Below are positions 32,533 to 41,282 of a stretch of 64,000 bases of DNA, in pieces. This DNA is from Prosthecodimorpha hirschii. GTDB lineage: Bacteria; Pseudomonadota; Alphaproteobacteria; Rhizobiales; Ancalomicrobiaceae. The notes below the pieces were generated by a model. The model saw nothing but the letters and a program-made list of their open reading frames with translations, did no database searches and was not told the origin of the DNA. The position numbers and the translations under genes were made by a program. The stretch lies in NCBI RefSeq assembly GCF_001305515.1, contig NZ_LJYW01000001.1, positions 2,760,253-2,824,252 of the forward strand. Direction: 5' to 3'. Within the stretch, counting starts at the first letter, position 1; each line of letters starts with the position of its first letter.

Positions 32533-33510
32533 ATGCATGCGATGTCCACCGCCGATGCCCTGCCGGATGCCGGCGAAAGCGCGCCGGTCCCGTCGGACAC
32601 CGGGGCGCGCCGGGTCGCCATGATCGTCAACCGCCAGGCCGGCACGGTGCGGAGCTGGGACGAGGCGGCTCTGACGGCGCGGCTGCGTGCGGCGGCGGAC
32701 CGGCTCGGACATCTCGCCGAACTCGTGCTGGCCGATCCGGCGGACCTGCACGATCACATGGAGCGGGCCTTCGCGGATCCGGCGATCGATCTCGTCGTGA
32801 TTGGCGGCGGCGACGGCACCGCCTCGTCGGCGGCCGCGGCGGCGATCCGGCACGGCAAGCCGATCTGCGTGCTGCCGCTCGGCACCTTCAACCTGTTTGC
32901 GCGGCTGAGCGGGTTTCCGCCCGATCTCGAGGCGGCGCTGGCGCGCCTCGGCGACGGTGAACTGGTCAGCATCGACGCCGGCCGGATCGGCGAGCGCTGG
33001 TTCGTGCATCACGTCTCGATCGGCGCCCATCCGCGCGTCATCCGCCTGCGCGAGGAGGCCGGCTACACCAACCGGCGCGGCAAGATGCTCGCCGGCATCC
33101 GCGCCTGGGCGCATGCCATCCTGGATCCGCCGAAGCTGAACCTCTCGATCGGTGCCGACGAGACCACGCTGCGCGGCGCCTTCGCCAGCGTGCTGGTCAC
33201 CGTCAACGAACTGGCCGAGCAGCCCGCCATGGCGCCACTGCCGCGCGACCCGCTCGGCGGGCGGCTCGCCGTCTATGCGACGCGCACCATGTCGCCGGGC
33301 CGGCTGATCCTGTTCACCCTGATGGCGCTGGCCGGACGCTGGCGCTCCAACCCCTTCGCGGCCTTCGCCAAGGCCCGGCGCGTCGCGATCCGGTCGACCC
33401 GGCCGTCGCTGCATCTGGCCATGGACGGCGAGCAGGTCGAGATGACCGTGCCGTTCCATGTCGAACTGGTGCCGGCCGCCCTGACCGTCCTGCGCCTGCC
33501 GGCGGCCTGA
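32533..33510 (+). CDS. Diacylglycerol kinase-family lipid kinase
   Basis: A 325-residue protein with the DAGK catalytic fold. VAMIVNRQAGT opens the domain, the nucleotide loop is VVIGGGDGTASS, and PLGTFNLFAR stands where many homologues have PLGTxND. C-terminal residues follow the YegS/DgkB pattern, ending in a beta domain with MDGEQVEM. It probably phosphorylates a lipid alcohol at the inner membrane; the substrate is unknown. The ATG at 32533 has GGAGCG about 7 nt upstream. Thirty residues before the domain look unstructured. Confidence 0.87.
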   Translation: MHAMSTADALPDAGESAPVPSDTGARRVAMIVNRQAGTVRSWDEAALTARLRAAADRLGHLAELVLADPADLHDHMERAFADPAIDLVVIGGGDGTASSAAAAAIRHGKPICVLPLGTFNLFARLSGFPPDLEAALARLGDGELVSIDAGRIGERWFVHHVSIGAHPRVIRLREEAGYTNRRGKMLAGIRAWAHAILDPPKLNLSIGADETTLRGAFASVLVTVNELAEQPAMAPLPRDPLGGRLAVYATRTMSPGRLILFTLMALAGRWRSNPFAAFAKARRVAIRSTRPSLHLAMDGEQVEMTVPFHVELVPAALTVLRLPAA

Positions 33511-33515
33511 CCGGT

Positions 33516-33640
33516 CATGCCAACGGCCCAGGATGCTGACGCATCGGGCCGTTGACGTAACGCGAATTTCTCATAGGCGTCAGCGGCATGAGAAATCCGC
33601 GTCTCGAATACCGACGATCATTCCATGACCGTCGGTATCA
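33516..33640 (-). repeat. Three-hairpin intergenic repeat (125 bp), ending at the TGA stop of the TetR gene
   Basis: Read on the minus strand it starts at TGA (33640-33638, the stop of the TetR gene) with TGATACCGACGG. It contains hairpin 1 (ataccgacg / cgtcggtat), hairpin 2 (gcggatttctcat / atgagaaattcgc type, 13-nt loop) and hairpin 3 (caacg...gatgc-gtca-gcatc...cgttg), and ends near ...gttggcatga. It differs from the copy at 46613-46737 at only five positions I can count. The ends form imperfect terminal inverted repeats (ATACCGACG versus ATGCCAACG). Confidence 0.92.
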
Positions 33641-34234
33641 GGTCTGCAGCCCGCCGGCGCCGTCCACGGCGAGCGTCACGGCGAGACGGGCATAGTCCTC
33701 CCGGCTGACCGGGCCGCCGGGGCGGAACCACAGATAATGCCAATTGAGCATGCCGAACAGGCTCATGGTCACCGGCTTCAGAAGCGCGCCGCCCGCGAGC
33801 GCCGGCACCGCCGCCGCGATCGCGGCCGCAAAGTATCCGACCAGCCGGCGCTCCAGATCGCGCAGCTCGTCCTGCTGCTCGGGCGGCAGCTTCTTCAGCT
33901 CGTTGATCTGGATCTTGTGCTCGGCGTCGGCATCCCGGTAGGCGTCGAGCAGCGCCGAGGCGAGCCGGACCAGCCGTTCGCGCGGCGCCTCGTCATGGCC
34001 GTTGGCGCCTTCGACGGCCGCGACCAGCTCGTCGAGATGCAGGCGGATGATGTCGTAGAGCAGCACGTCCTTGGAGACGTAGTAGTGATAGACCAGCGCC
34101 TTGGACACGCCGCAGGCCTTGGCCACCTCGGCCATCGACGAGCGGTCGTAGCCGCCGTCGGCAAAAAGCCGCGCCGCGGCCTTCAGGATGGCGCGGCGCT
34201 TGTCGTCGTGGTCGACCGCCCGGGGTCTTGCCAT
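33638..34234 (-). CDS. TetR-family transcriptional regulator, probable PaaR-type regulator of phenylacetate genes
   Basis: A 198-residue regulator with N-terminal HTH (RAILKAAARLFADGGYDRSSMAEVAKACGVSKALVYHYYVSKD, about 14-56) and a helical ligand-binding domain. It is the distal gene of paaG-paaI-paaK-tetR, starting 7 bp after the paaK stop. Position and type fit PaaR, a TetR repressor relieved by phenylacetyl-CoA in beta- and alphaproteobacteria. A palindrome of the TTGAC...GGTCGGTTAA type lies in the paaG-paaN divergent region. Regulation of this cluster is inferred from context. The ATG at 34234 is preferred to one 12 codons upstream. Confidence 0.88.
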   Translation of the reverse strand: MARPRAVDHDDKRRAILKAAARLFADGGYDRSSMAEVAKACGVSKALVYHYYVSKDVLLYDIIRLHLDELVAAVEGANGHDEAPRERLVRLASALLDAYRDADAEHKIQINELKKLPPEQQDELRDLERRLVGYFAAAIAAAVPALAGGALLKPVTMSLFGMLNWHYLWFRPGGPVSREDYARLAVTLAVDGAGGLQT

Positions 34235-34241
34235 GGATCCG

Positions 34242-35555
34242 CTATTCCTTCGGGCGGCGATCGACGACACGCCGGGCCTTGCCGGCCGAACGTTCGACCG
34301 TACCGGGCGAGCCGACCAGGATCTTGGCGCTGACGCCGATCACGCTCTTGATGTGATGCCTCAGTTCCGAGGCCGACGCGGCCCGTTCGGCCTCCTCGGC
34401 ATGGTCGGGCGCGGCCTCGCAGTGGACCGTCATCTCGTCCATCCGGCCCTCGCGCGTCAACTCCACGAAATAATGCGCCGAGAGGCCGGCGCATTTCAGG
34501 ATCTGCTCCTCGATCTGGGTCGGGAAGACGTTGACCCCGCGCACGATCATCATGTCGTCGGAGCGCCCGGTGACCTTCTCCATGCGCCGCATCGAGCGCG
34601 CCGTGCCGGGCAGGAGCCGGGTCAGGTCGCGGGTCCGGTAGCGGATGACCGGCATGGCCTCCTTGGTCAGCGAGGTAAAGACCAGTTCGCCGCTGGCCCC
34701 GTCCTCGACCGGCAGGCCGGTCGCCGGGTCGACGATCTCGGGAAAGAAGTGATCCTCCCAGATGTGCAGGCCGTCCTTGGTCTCGACGCATTCGTTGGCG
34801 ACGCCCGGACCCATCACCTCCGACAGGCCGTAGATGTCGACCGCGTGCATGTCGAAGGCCTGCTCGATCTCCTCGCGCATGGCATTGGTCCACGGCTCGG
34901 CGCCGAAGATGCCGACCTTCAGCGAGGAGGCGCGCGGGTCGAGCCCCTTGGCGCGGTATTCGTCCAGGATCGCCAGCATGTAGCTGGGCGTGACCATGAT
35001 GATGTCGGGTTCGAAGTCCTGGATCAGCTGGACCTGGCGCTCGGTCATGCCGCCAGAGACCGGGATCACCGTGCAGCCGAGCTTCTCGGCGCCGTAATGG
35101 GCGCCGAGGCCGCCGGTGAACAGGCCGTAGCCGTAGGAGACATGCACCTTCATGCCGGCCCGACCGCCGGAAGCGCGGATCGAGCGGGCGACCACCTGCG
35201 ACCAGGTGTCGATGTCGCGCGCCGTATAGCCGACCACGGTCGGCTTGCCGGTGGTGCCCGACGAGGCATGCACGCGGGCGACCTTCTCGCGCGGCACGGC
35301 GAACATGCCGAAGGGATAGTTCTCGCGCAGATCCGCCTTGGTGGTGAACGGGAACTTGGCGATGTCCTCGAGCCGGCGGAAGTCGTCCGGATGCACCCCG
35401 TGGGCATCGAACTTGCGCCGGTAGTGCGCCACATTCTCGTAGGCGTGGCGCAGCGTCCAGGCCATGCGCTCGGTCTGCAGAGCCACGATCTCGTCGCGCG
35501 AGGCGATCTCGATCGGATCGAGGATGTCGCGGCGCGGCACGATGTCCGTATACAT
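34242..35555 (-). CDS. paaK: Phenylacetate-CoA ligase
   Basis: A 437-residue member of the ANL adenylate-forming family, converting phenylacetate, ATP and CoA to phenylacetyl-CoA. Seen: P-loop SSGTTGKPTVVGYT (near 98-111), substrate region YGYGLFTGGLG, aromatic motif YGLSEVMGPGV, and hinge/C-domain motifs TGRSDDMMIVRGVNVFP. The terminal GKARRVVDRR carries the catalytic Lys near the end. GGGAGGGG lies just before the ATG. Cytoplasmic first step of the paa pathway. Confidence 0.97.
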   Translation of the reverse strand: MYTDIVPRRDILDPIEIASRDEIVALQTERMAWTLRHAYENVAHYRRKFDAHGVHPDDFRRLEDIAKFPFTTKADLRENYPFGMFAVPREKVARVHASSGTTGKPTVVGYTARDIDTWSQVVARSIRASGGRAGMKVHVSYGYGLFTGGLGAHYGAEKLGCTVIPVSGGMTERQVQLIQDFEPDIIMVTPSYMLAILDEYRAKGLDPRASSLKVGIFGAEPWTNAMREEIEQAFDMHAVDIYGLSEVMGPGVANECVETKDGLHIWEDHFFPEIVDPATGLPVEDGASGELVFTSLTKEAMPVIRYRTRDLTRLLPGTARSMRRMEKVTGRSDDMMIVRGVNVFPTQIEEQILKCAGLSAHYFVELTREGRMDEMTVHCEAAPDHAEEAERAASASELRHHIKSVIGVSAKILVGSPGTVERSAGKARRVVDRRPKE

Positions 35556-35744
35556 GGGTCCCCTCCCTCGCCGGGCGCCGCAGTCCGGCGCCTCGTTGTC
35601 GTTGCGTCTGATGGTGCGGCCGTCGCGCGGGCCGGTCGGGCCGGGGCGCAGACGGCCCGAATATCCGGGTCCGTGCGGGTCCTTGCCGCCCCGACCGGGA
35701 CGGTCGCAGATGGGCCGGTCGGGCCCGGTCGGTCAGGCCCCGCC

Positions 35745-35786
35745 GGTCAGGTTCGGGCGGTCAGGTTCGGGCGGTCAGGCCCGGGC
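35745..35786. repeat. 14-bp tandem triplication covering the paaI stop codon
   Basis: Units ggtcaggttcgggc (35745-35758 and 35759-35772, identical) and ggtcaggcccgggc (35773-35786) are contiguous. The paaI stop (35775-35777, minus strand) lies in the third unit, so two extra gene-end copies follow it. The rest of the 219-bp gap to paaK is GC-rich with further ggtcgg-type half-repeats and no gene. Confidence 0.88.
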
Positions 35787-36236
35787 CGGGCCGTCGACCT
35801 GGTCGGGCAGGAACACGCCCTTGATGGTGCGCGAGTTGCCGCGGAATTCGGCCAGCACGGTGCCGTCCTGGCGGCTGACCGTCACGTCGTAGATGCCGGA
35901 CCGTCCCGAGCGGCTGCGTTCGACCGCGCGCGCCGTCAGCCGGTCGCCGAGCCGGCCCGGCGCCACATAGGCGATCTGGCAGCCGGCCGCGACGGTGTTG
36001 GCGTTGTAGGTGTTGCACGCGAAGGCGAAGGCGGAATCGGCCAGCGTGAAGATGTAGCCGCCGTGGCAGAGGCCGTGGCCGTTGACCATCGCCTCGGTGA
36101 CGGTCATCGACAGCACGGACCGGCCGGGGCCGACCTCGTCGATGACCATGCCGAGGCCGCGGCTGGCCTTGTCCTCGGCCCACATCAGGTCGGCGCAGGC
36201 CCGGGCCAAGGCCTCGGGAGAGAGCTTCTCGGCCAT
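35775..36236 (-). CDS. paaI: Hydroxyphenylacetyl-CoA thioesterase
   Basis: A 153-residue single hot-dog-fold protein with the PaaI signature NGHGLCHGGYIFTLADSAFAFACN (about 52-75, including the catalytic Asp in the LAD segment). PaaI releases CoA from dead-end hydroxyphenylacetyl-CoAs formed during phenylacetate degradation. The ATG lies 3 bp after the paaG stop, with its ribosome-binding site inside the end of paaG, so the two are tightly coupled. Confidence 0.95.
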   Translation of the reverse strand: MAEKLSPEALARACADLMWAEDKASRGLGMVIDEVGPGRSVLSMTVTEAMVNGHGLCHGGYIFTLADSAFAFACNTYNANTVAAGCQIAYVAPGRLGDRLTARAVERSRSGRSGIYDVTVSRQDGTVLAEFRGNSRTIKGVFLPDQVDGPARA

Positions 36237-36239
36237 GGT

Positions 36240-37046
36240 TCAGCTCCGCTCTGAGAAGCGGGCGGGACGCTTCTCCATGAAGGCGGCGACGCCCTCCTGG
36301 TAGTCGTCCGAGCGGCCGAGCGCGGCCTGCGCGTCGCGCTCCCAGTCGAGCTGGGCGGAGAGCGTGCCGGTCTCGGCCAGGTCGAGGCCTTCGCGCAGCC
36401 GGACCAGGGCGCCGGTCGGCATGGCGGCGAGCCGGGTCGCCAGCGCCTCGGCCTCCGCGGCCAGCTGGGCGTCGTCGACCGCCTTCCAGATCATCCCCCA
36501 GGCTTCCGCCGTCTCCGCCGAGACCGGCTCGGCGAGCGCCGCCAGCGCATAGGCGCGGGCCCGGCCGACCAGGCGCGGCAGGGTCCAGGTGCCGCCCGAA
36601 TCCGGGATCAGCCCGATCTTCGAGAAGGCCTGGATGAAGCGTGCCGACTTCGCGGCCAGCACCAGATCGCAGGCGAAGGCGATGTTGGCGCCCGCCCCCG
36701 CGGCGACGCCGTTGACCGCCGCGATCACCGGCACCGGCATGCTGCGCAGCCGGCGGATCAGCGGGTTGTAGAAGCGTTCGATCGTCTCGGAGAGGTCCGG
36801 CGGCGGCGCGCCGGGCGCGCGGGCGCGGTCGGACAGGTCCTGCCCGGCCGAGAAGCCGCGTCCCGCACCGGTCAGGATGACGGCCCGGACGCTGCGATCC
36901 TCGGCGGCCGCATCGAGTGCCGCCTTCAGGGCGACATGCTGGTCGGCGTTGAAGCTGTTCAGCTTGTCGGGGCGGTTGAGGGTCAGGCGGCGCCAGCCGG
37001 CACCGTCCTCGATCCGCACCACCGCGTCGGCGGGCGTGTCCGTCAT
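36240..37046 (-). CDS. paaG: 2-(1,2-epoxy-1,2-dihydrophenyl)acetyl-CoA isomerase (enoyl-CoA hydratase family)
   Basis: A 268-residue crotonase-fold protein. The oxyanion-hole segments are GRGFSAGQDLSDRA and NGVAAGAGANIAFACD, and AGQDL is typical of PaaG rather than of general enoyl-CoA hydratases. PDSGGTWTLPRLVG carries the active-site Asp. It turns the ring-epoxide of phenylacetyl-CoA into the oxepin for ring opening. GAGGAG precedes the ATG. It is the first gene of the minus-strand unit, divergent from paaN. Confidence 0.92.
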   Translation of the reverse strand: MTDTPADAVVRIEDGAGWRRLTLNRPDKLNSFNADQHVALKAALDAAAEDRSVRAVILTGAGRGFSAGQDLSDRARAPGAPPPDLSETIERFYNPLIRRLRSMPVPVIAAVNGVAAGAGANIAFACDLVLAAKSARFIQAFSKIGLIPDSGGTWTLPRLVGRARAYALAALAEPVSAETAEAWGMIWKAVDDAQLAAEAEALATRLAAMPTGALVRLREGLDLAETGTLSAQLDWERDAQAALGRSDDYQEGVAAFMEKRPARFSERS

Positions 37047-37086
37047 GGCATCTCCTCGTGTCCGGCTCTTTTCGATCAGATTTCAC

Positions 37087-37116
37087 TTGACTGACTGGCC
37101 GGTCGGTTAATTAATA
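37087..37116. promoter_or_regulatory. PaaR-type operator palindrome overlapping the paaN promoter
   Basis: The 24-bp imperfect palindrome TTGACTGACTGGCCGGTCGG-TTAA (37087-37110; 18 of 24 positions symmetric) lies in the paaG-paaN divergent region. TTGACT can also serve as a -35 box, with TTAATA 18 bp on (37111-37116) as -10 for paaN. Related TTGACCGACCGGTC-like sites are bound by PaaR-type TetR repressors; binding here is inferred. Confidence 0.6.
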
Positions 37117-37124
37117 GGCGCAAG

Positions 37125-37141
37125 GTTGACCGGCTGTCAAC
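37125..37141. promoter_or_regulatory. Second inverted repeat in the paaN leader
   Basis: GTTGAC-cggct-GTCAAC is a perfect 6-bp inverted repeat with a 5-bp spacer, 15 bp after the first palindrome and 83 bp before the paaN ATG. It could be a second operator or a different regulator's site. Confidence 0.4.
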
Positions 37142-37224
37142 GACAGGATCGAGAACCGGACGGCACCGTTTCGCACGATTGTTGCGGCAACGGCGACCGG
37201 AACCGGTTTCGGCGGGAGGATACC

Positions 37225-38883
37225 ATGAGCGCATTCTTCGCGGCCCATCAGGGCCTGCTCGAGGCTGCCGTGCAGGCGGCGCGCACGCGCGGCTACTGGA
37301 GCGCCTATCCGGAGACGCCGTCGGGCAAGATCTACGGCGAGACCGCCAAGGCGGACGGCGAGGCCGCCTTCAAGGCCCTGATCGGCCAGCCCTTCCCGCT
37401 CGACCAGCAAGCCACGACCCGCGTCGGCCGCGAGACCTCGCCCTACGGCTTCGACCTCGCCATCAGCTACCCGTCCGCGCCGGTCGCGAGCCTGGTCGCC
37501 GCCGCCGAGAAAGCCGGCGCCGCCTGGGCGCGGGCCGGCGTCGAGGACCGCGTCGGCGTGGCGCTCGAAATCCTCGCCCGGCTCAACCGGGAGAGCTTCC
37601 TGATCGCCAACATGGTGCAGCACACCTCCGGCCAGGCCTTCATGATGGCCTTCCAGGCCGGCGGCCCGCACGCGCAGGACCGCGGCCTGGAGGCGGTCGC
37701 CTACGCGTATGACGAGATGGCGAAGATCCCCGGCGCGGTGACCTGGACCAAGCCGGCCGGCAAGGTCAACCTGGTGCTCGACAAGCAGTTCCGCATCGTG
37801 CCGCGCGGCGTCGCGCTGGTCATCGGCTGCGCCACCTTCCCGACCTGGAACAGCTATCCGGGCCTGTTCGCCTCGCTGGTCACCGGCAACCCGGTCATCG
37901 TCAAGCCGCATCCGGGCGCCATCCTGCCGCTCGCCGAGACGGTCCGCGTCGCCCGCGCGGTGCTCGCCGAGGCCGGCTTCCCGGCCGACGTGGTCCAGCT
38001 CGCCGCCGACGAGGCCGACGCGCCGATCACCAAGGATCTGGTGCTGCATCCGTCCGTGAAGATCATCGACTTCACCGGCTCTCCGGCCTTCGGCGCCTGG
38101 GTGCGCGCCCATGCCGAGGGCAAGCAGGTCTATACCGAGGAGGCCGGCGTCAATTCGATCGTGATCGACGCCACCGACGACTTCCGCGGCATGACCGGCA
38201 ACATCGCCTTCTCGCTGTCGCTCTATACCGGCCAGATGTGCACCGCCCCGCAGAACATCTTCGTGCCGCGCGCCGGCATCGAGACGCCGGACGGCCACAA
38301 GAGCTTCGAGGCGGTCGCCGAGGGCATCAAAATTTCGGTCGACCGGCTGCTCGGCGATCCCGAGCGCGCCGCCGCCGTGCTCGGCGCGGTGCAGTCCGAG
38401 GCGACGCTCGCCCGGGTCGACGCCGCCGCAAAGGGCCGGGTCATCCGCGCCGCCGAACGGATCGCGCTGCCGGGCTACGACGGCGCGCGCGCCGTCACGC
38501 CGCTGATCCTGGCCGCCGACGCCGCCGACACGGCCGACTACACGGTCGAGTGCTTCGGCCCGGTCGCCTATGTGATCGCGACCGATTCGACCGCGGACTC
38601 GCTCGCCCGCGCCGCCGGCACGGCCCGCGAGAAGGGCGCCATCACGGCCAGCCTCTACGCGACCGACCCGGCCGTGATCGATGCCGCCGCCGACGCCTTC
38701 GCGGCCGCCGGCGTGGCGCTGTCGGTCAATCTGACCGGTCAGGTCTTCGTCAACCAGTCGGCCGCCTTCTCGGACTACCATGTCTCCGGCGCCAATCCGG
38801 CCGGCAATGCCAGCCTGACCGATACCGCCTTCGTGGCTAGCCGCTTCCGCGTCGCCACCGTGCGCCGTCAGTCGGCGGCCTGA
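37225..38883 (+). CDS. paaN: Phenylacetate degradation aldehyde dehydrogenase PaaN (lacking the MaoC hydratase domain)
   Basis: A 552-residue aldehyde dehydrogenase-fold protein. Seen: NAD site region CATFPTWNSYPGL...NPVIVKPHPGA, general base in EEAGVNSIVID, and catalytic Cys in LYTGQMCTAPQN. It matches the shorter PaaN type; the bifunctional PaaZ (about 680 residues) carries an extra C-terminal MaoC hydratase. It probably oxidises the semialdehyde formed on ring opening, so the hydrolase step must be done by another protein. GGGAGGA lies just before the ATG at 37225. Divergent from paaG. Confidence 0.9.
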   Translation: MSAFFAAHQGLLEAAVQAARTRGYWSAYPETPSGKIYGETAKADGEAAFKALIGQPFPLDQQATTRVGRETSPYGFDLAISYPSAPVASLVAAAEKAGAAWARAGVEDRVGVALEILARLNRESFLIANMVQHTSGQAFMMAFQAGGPHAQDRGLEAVAYAYDEMAKIPGAVTWTKPAGKVNLVLDKQFRIVPRGVALVIGCATFPTWNSYPGLFASLVTGNPVIVKPHPGAILPLAETVRVARAVLAEAGFPADVVQLAADEADAPITKDLVLHPSVKIIDFTGSPAFGAWVRAHAEGKQVYTEEAGVNSIVIDATDDFRGMTGNIAFSLSLYTGQMCTAPQNIFVPRAGIETPDGHKSFEAVAEGIKISVDRLLGDPERAAAVLGAVQSEATLARVDAAAKGRVIRAAERIALPGYDGARAVTPLILAADAADTADYTVECFGPVAYVIATDSTADSLARAAGTAREKGAITASLYATDPAVIDAAADAFAAAGVALSVNLTGQVFVNQSAAFSDYHVSGANPAGNASLTDTAFVASRFRVATVRRQSAA

Positions 38884-39031
38884 CCCCGCGCGCGTCCCGC
38901 GATCGTGCGGGACGCGGCCTTTGCAGCGGCTCGACGGTCGCGCCGGGAGGGCGGGGCTGGACCGGGCCGACCGGCCGGCACACAGTGTTGAAAAGCCGGA
39001 ACGGCGAAAAACAGAAACTGGGAGGAAAACC

Positions 39032-40186
39032 ATGACCTGTCACAGTGCTCTGAAATCCCTGCTCGGCGGCGCGACGCTGGCGCTCGCGCTGGCCGCCCCG
39101 GCGCTCGCGCAGGAGACGATCAAGATCGGCGCCGTGCTGTCGGCGACCGGCCCGGCCTCCTTCCTGGGCGATCCGGAAGAGAAGACGCTGAAGCTCTATG
39201 TCGACCGCCTCAACGCGGCCGGCGGCGTCGGCGGACGCAAGATCCAGCTCGTCACCTATGACGACGGCGGCGACGCCAACAAGGCCAAGACCTTCGCCCA
39301 GCGCCTGGTCGAGGAGGACAAGGTCGTCGCCATGGTGGGCGGCTCGACCACCGGCACCACGATGGCGATGATCCCGGTCTTCGAGGATGCCGAAGTGCCG
39401 TTCATCTCGCTCGCCGGCGCGATCGAGATCGTCGAGCCGGTGCGCAAGTTCGTCTTCAAGACGCCGCATACCGACAAGATGGCCTGCGAGAAGATCTTCG
39501 ACGACCTGAAGAAGCGCAGCCTCGCCAAGATCGGCCTCGTCTCCGGGACCGGCGGCTTCGGCGCCTCGATGCGCAAGCAGTGCCTCGCCGTGGCGGCGAA
39601 ATACGGCGTCGAGATCGTCGCCGACGAGACCTACGGCCCGAAGGACACCGACGTCACCCCGCAGCTGACCAAGATCAAGGGGACGGCCGGCCTGCAGGCG
39701 GTGGTCAATGCCGATTTCGGCCAGGGCCCGGCCATCGTGACGCGCAACTACCGCCAGCTCGGCATCACCCTGCCCTTCTACCAGAGCCACGGCGTCGCCT
39801 CGAAGCAGTTCATCGATCTGGCCGGCGAGGCCGCCAACGGCGTCCGCCTGCCGGCCTCCGCGCTGCTGGTCGCCGACAAGCTGCCCGACAGCGATCCGCA
39901 GAAGAAGACCGTGGTCGACTACAAGACGACCTTCGAGGAGAACACCAAGCAGCCGGTCTCGACCTTCGGCGGCCATGCCTATGACGGCCTGATGATGGTG
40001 GTCGATGCGGTCAAGCGGACCAATTCGACCGAGCCGAAGAAGCTGCGCGACGCCATCGAGGCGACCAAGGGCCTGATGGGCACGGCCGGCGCGATCACCA
40101 TGACGCCGACCGACCATATGGGCCTCGACCTGACCGCCTTCCGCATGCTGGAAATCAAGAACGGCGAGTGGACGCTCGCCAACTGA
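39032..40186 (+). CDS. Branched-chain amino acid-type ABC transporter, periplasmic substrate-binding protein
   Basis: A 384-residue LivJ-type periplasmic binding protein. Signal peptide MTCHSALKSLLGGATLALALA... cleaved after ALAQ region, then IKIGAVLSATGPASFLGDPEEKT, the typical first strand, and two-lobed fold with GGSTTGTTMAM. GGGAGGAAAA precedes the ATG. It begins the transporter unit and follows paaN in the same direction, 148 bp on. In Rhizobiales and Burkholderiales such systems beside paa genes often take up aromatic acids, so phenylacetate or a related acid is a plausible ligand. The ligand is not readable from sequence. Confidence 0.9.
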   Translation: MTCHSALKSLLGGATLALALAAPALAQETIKIGAVLSATGPASFLGDPEEKTLKLYVDRLNAAGGVGGRKIQLVTYDDGGDANKAKTFAQRLVEEDKVVAMVGGSTTGTTMAMIPVFEDAEVPFISLAGAIEIVEPVRKFVFKTPHTDKMACEKIFDDLKKRSLAKIGLVSGTGGFGASMRKQCLAVAAKYGVEIVADETYGPKDTDVTPQLTKIKGTAGLQAVVNADFGQGPAIVTRNYRQLGITLPFYQSHGVASKQFIDLAGEAANGVRLPASALLVADKLPDSDPQKKTVVDYKTTFEENTKQPVSTFGGHAYDGLMMVVDAVKRTNSTEPKKLRDAIEATKGLMGTAGAITMTPTDHMGLDLTAFRMLEIKNGEWTLAN

Positions 40187-40194
40187 GCCCCCGG

Positions 40195-40217
40195 CCGGGG
40201 CGGCCCGCCCGCCCCGG
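40195..40217 (+). promoter_or_regulatory. GC-rich hairpin between the substrate-binding protein gene and livH
   Basis: A perfect 9-bp stem (ccggggcgg / ccgccccgg) with a 5-nt loop starts 8 bp after the stop codon and has no U-tract. Such hairpins commonly stabilise the upstream message so that the binding protein is made in excess over the permease. The rest of the 221-bp gap has no gene I can support. Confidence 0.5.
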
Positions 40218-40407
40218 CCCGCTCCGCCCGCCGACAAGGGGCATCCCGCGCCGGACACCATGCCTCGGGGCATCGTTCCGCCCCGCGCCGCGGCGGTCGC
40301 CTCGCGCCCGGCCCATCGCACACGGACCGCAGGGCCGGCCGACGCGAGACCGCGCGGCCTGCATCGCTGCCGAAGACCATCCCCCGCGACCGCCACCCGG
40401 AACCGCC

Positions 40408-41280
40408 ATGGCCGAACTGCTGCAGTTCATCTTCTCCGGCCTGACCGTCGGCGCCGTCTATGCGCTGGTCGCGCTCGGCTTCACGATCATCTACAACGCC
40501 TCCGACGTGGTGAACTTCGCGCAGGGCGAATTCGTCATGCTCGGCGGCATGGCGACCGTGTTCCTCGCCGCCGCCGGCCTGCCGCTGCCGCTCGCCGCGA
40601 TCGCGGCGGTGGTCATCACGGTCGCGGTCGGCCTCGGGCTCTATCTCTTCGCCATCAAGCCGGCGCGCGGCGCCTCGGCGGTGACGCTGATCATCATCAC
40701 CATCGGCGCCTCGATCGCGCTGCGCGGCGCCGCCCAGATCGTCTTCGACAAGCAGTTCCACCGCCTGCCCTCCTTCTCCGGCGACGATCCGATCCACATC
40801 CTCGGCGCGACCATCCTGCCGCAGAGCCTGTGGGTGATCGGCGGGGCCGGCGTCATCCTGGCCGCGCTGTGGTGGTTCTTCCGCGTCACGCTGACCGGCA
40901 AGGCCGTGCTCGCCACCGCCGCCAACCGGCTCGCCGCAAGCCTGGTCGGCATCGACACCCGCTTCGTCGTCGGCCTGTCCTTCGCGCTCTCCGCCGGGAT
41001 CGGGGCGATCGCCGGCATCCTGGTCGCGCCGATCACGCTGACCTCCTACGAGGTCGGCACCATGCTGGCGCTGAAGGGCTTCGCCGCCGCCATGCTGGGC
41101 GGCATGGGCAATCCGATCGGCGCCGTCGCGGGCGGCCTGCTGATCGGCCTCCTGGAGGCCTTCGGCGCCGGCTATCTGTCCTCGACCTACAAGGACGCCT
41201 TCGCGTTCGTGGTCATCCTGCTCGTCCTGTTCGTGATGCCCGGCGGCCTGTTCGGCGCCCGATCGGTGGAGCGCGTCTGA
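40408..41280 (+). CDS. livH: Branched-chain amino acid-type ABC transporter permease (LivH-like)
   Basis: A 290-residue permease with about eight membrane helices. It has the family start FIFSGLTVGAVYALVALGFTIIYNAS...VNFAQGEFVMLGG and the C-terminal cytoplasmic-loop region ALKGFAAAMLGGMGNPIGAVAGGLLIGLLE that contacts the ATPase. With LivM it forms the membrane channel. The ATG at 40408 fits the family; an in-frame extension upstream lacks it. It lies 2 bp before livM. Confidence 0.93.
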   Translation: MAELLQFIFSGLTVGAVYALVALGFTIIYNASDVVNFAQGEFVMLGGMATVFLAAAGLPLPLAAIAAVVITVAVGLGLYLFAIKPARGASAVTLIIITIGASIALRGAAQIVFDKQFHRLPSFSGDDPIHILGATILPQSLWVIGGAGVILAALWWFFRVTLTGKAVLATAANRLAASLVGIDTRFVVGLSFALSAGIGAIAGILVAPITLTSYEVGTMLALKGFAAAMLGGMGNPIGAVAGGLLIGLLEAFGAGYLSSTYKDAFAFVVILLVLFVMPGGLFGARSVERV

Positions 41281-41282
41281 CC

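Noticed and set aside
33516-33640. Simple bidirectional terminator explanation for the repeat between convergent genes
   Set aside because: Hairpins are present, but there is no U-tract, the 125-bp unit is repeated at about 96 percent identity elsewhere, and its boundaries match stop codons, so a plain terminator does not explain it.
38837-40396. 519-codon minus-strand frame opposite the substrate-binding protein gene
   Set aside because: Antisense shadow; the plus strand has signal peptide, ribosome-binding site and conserved fold.
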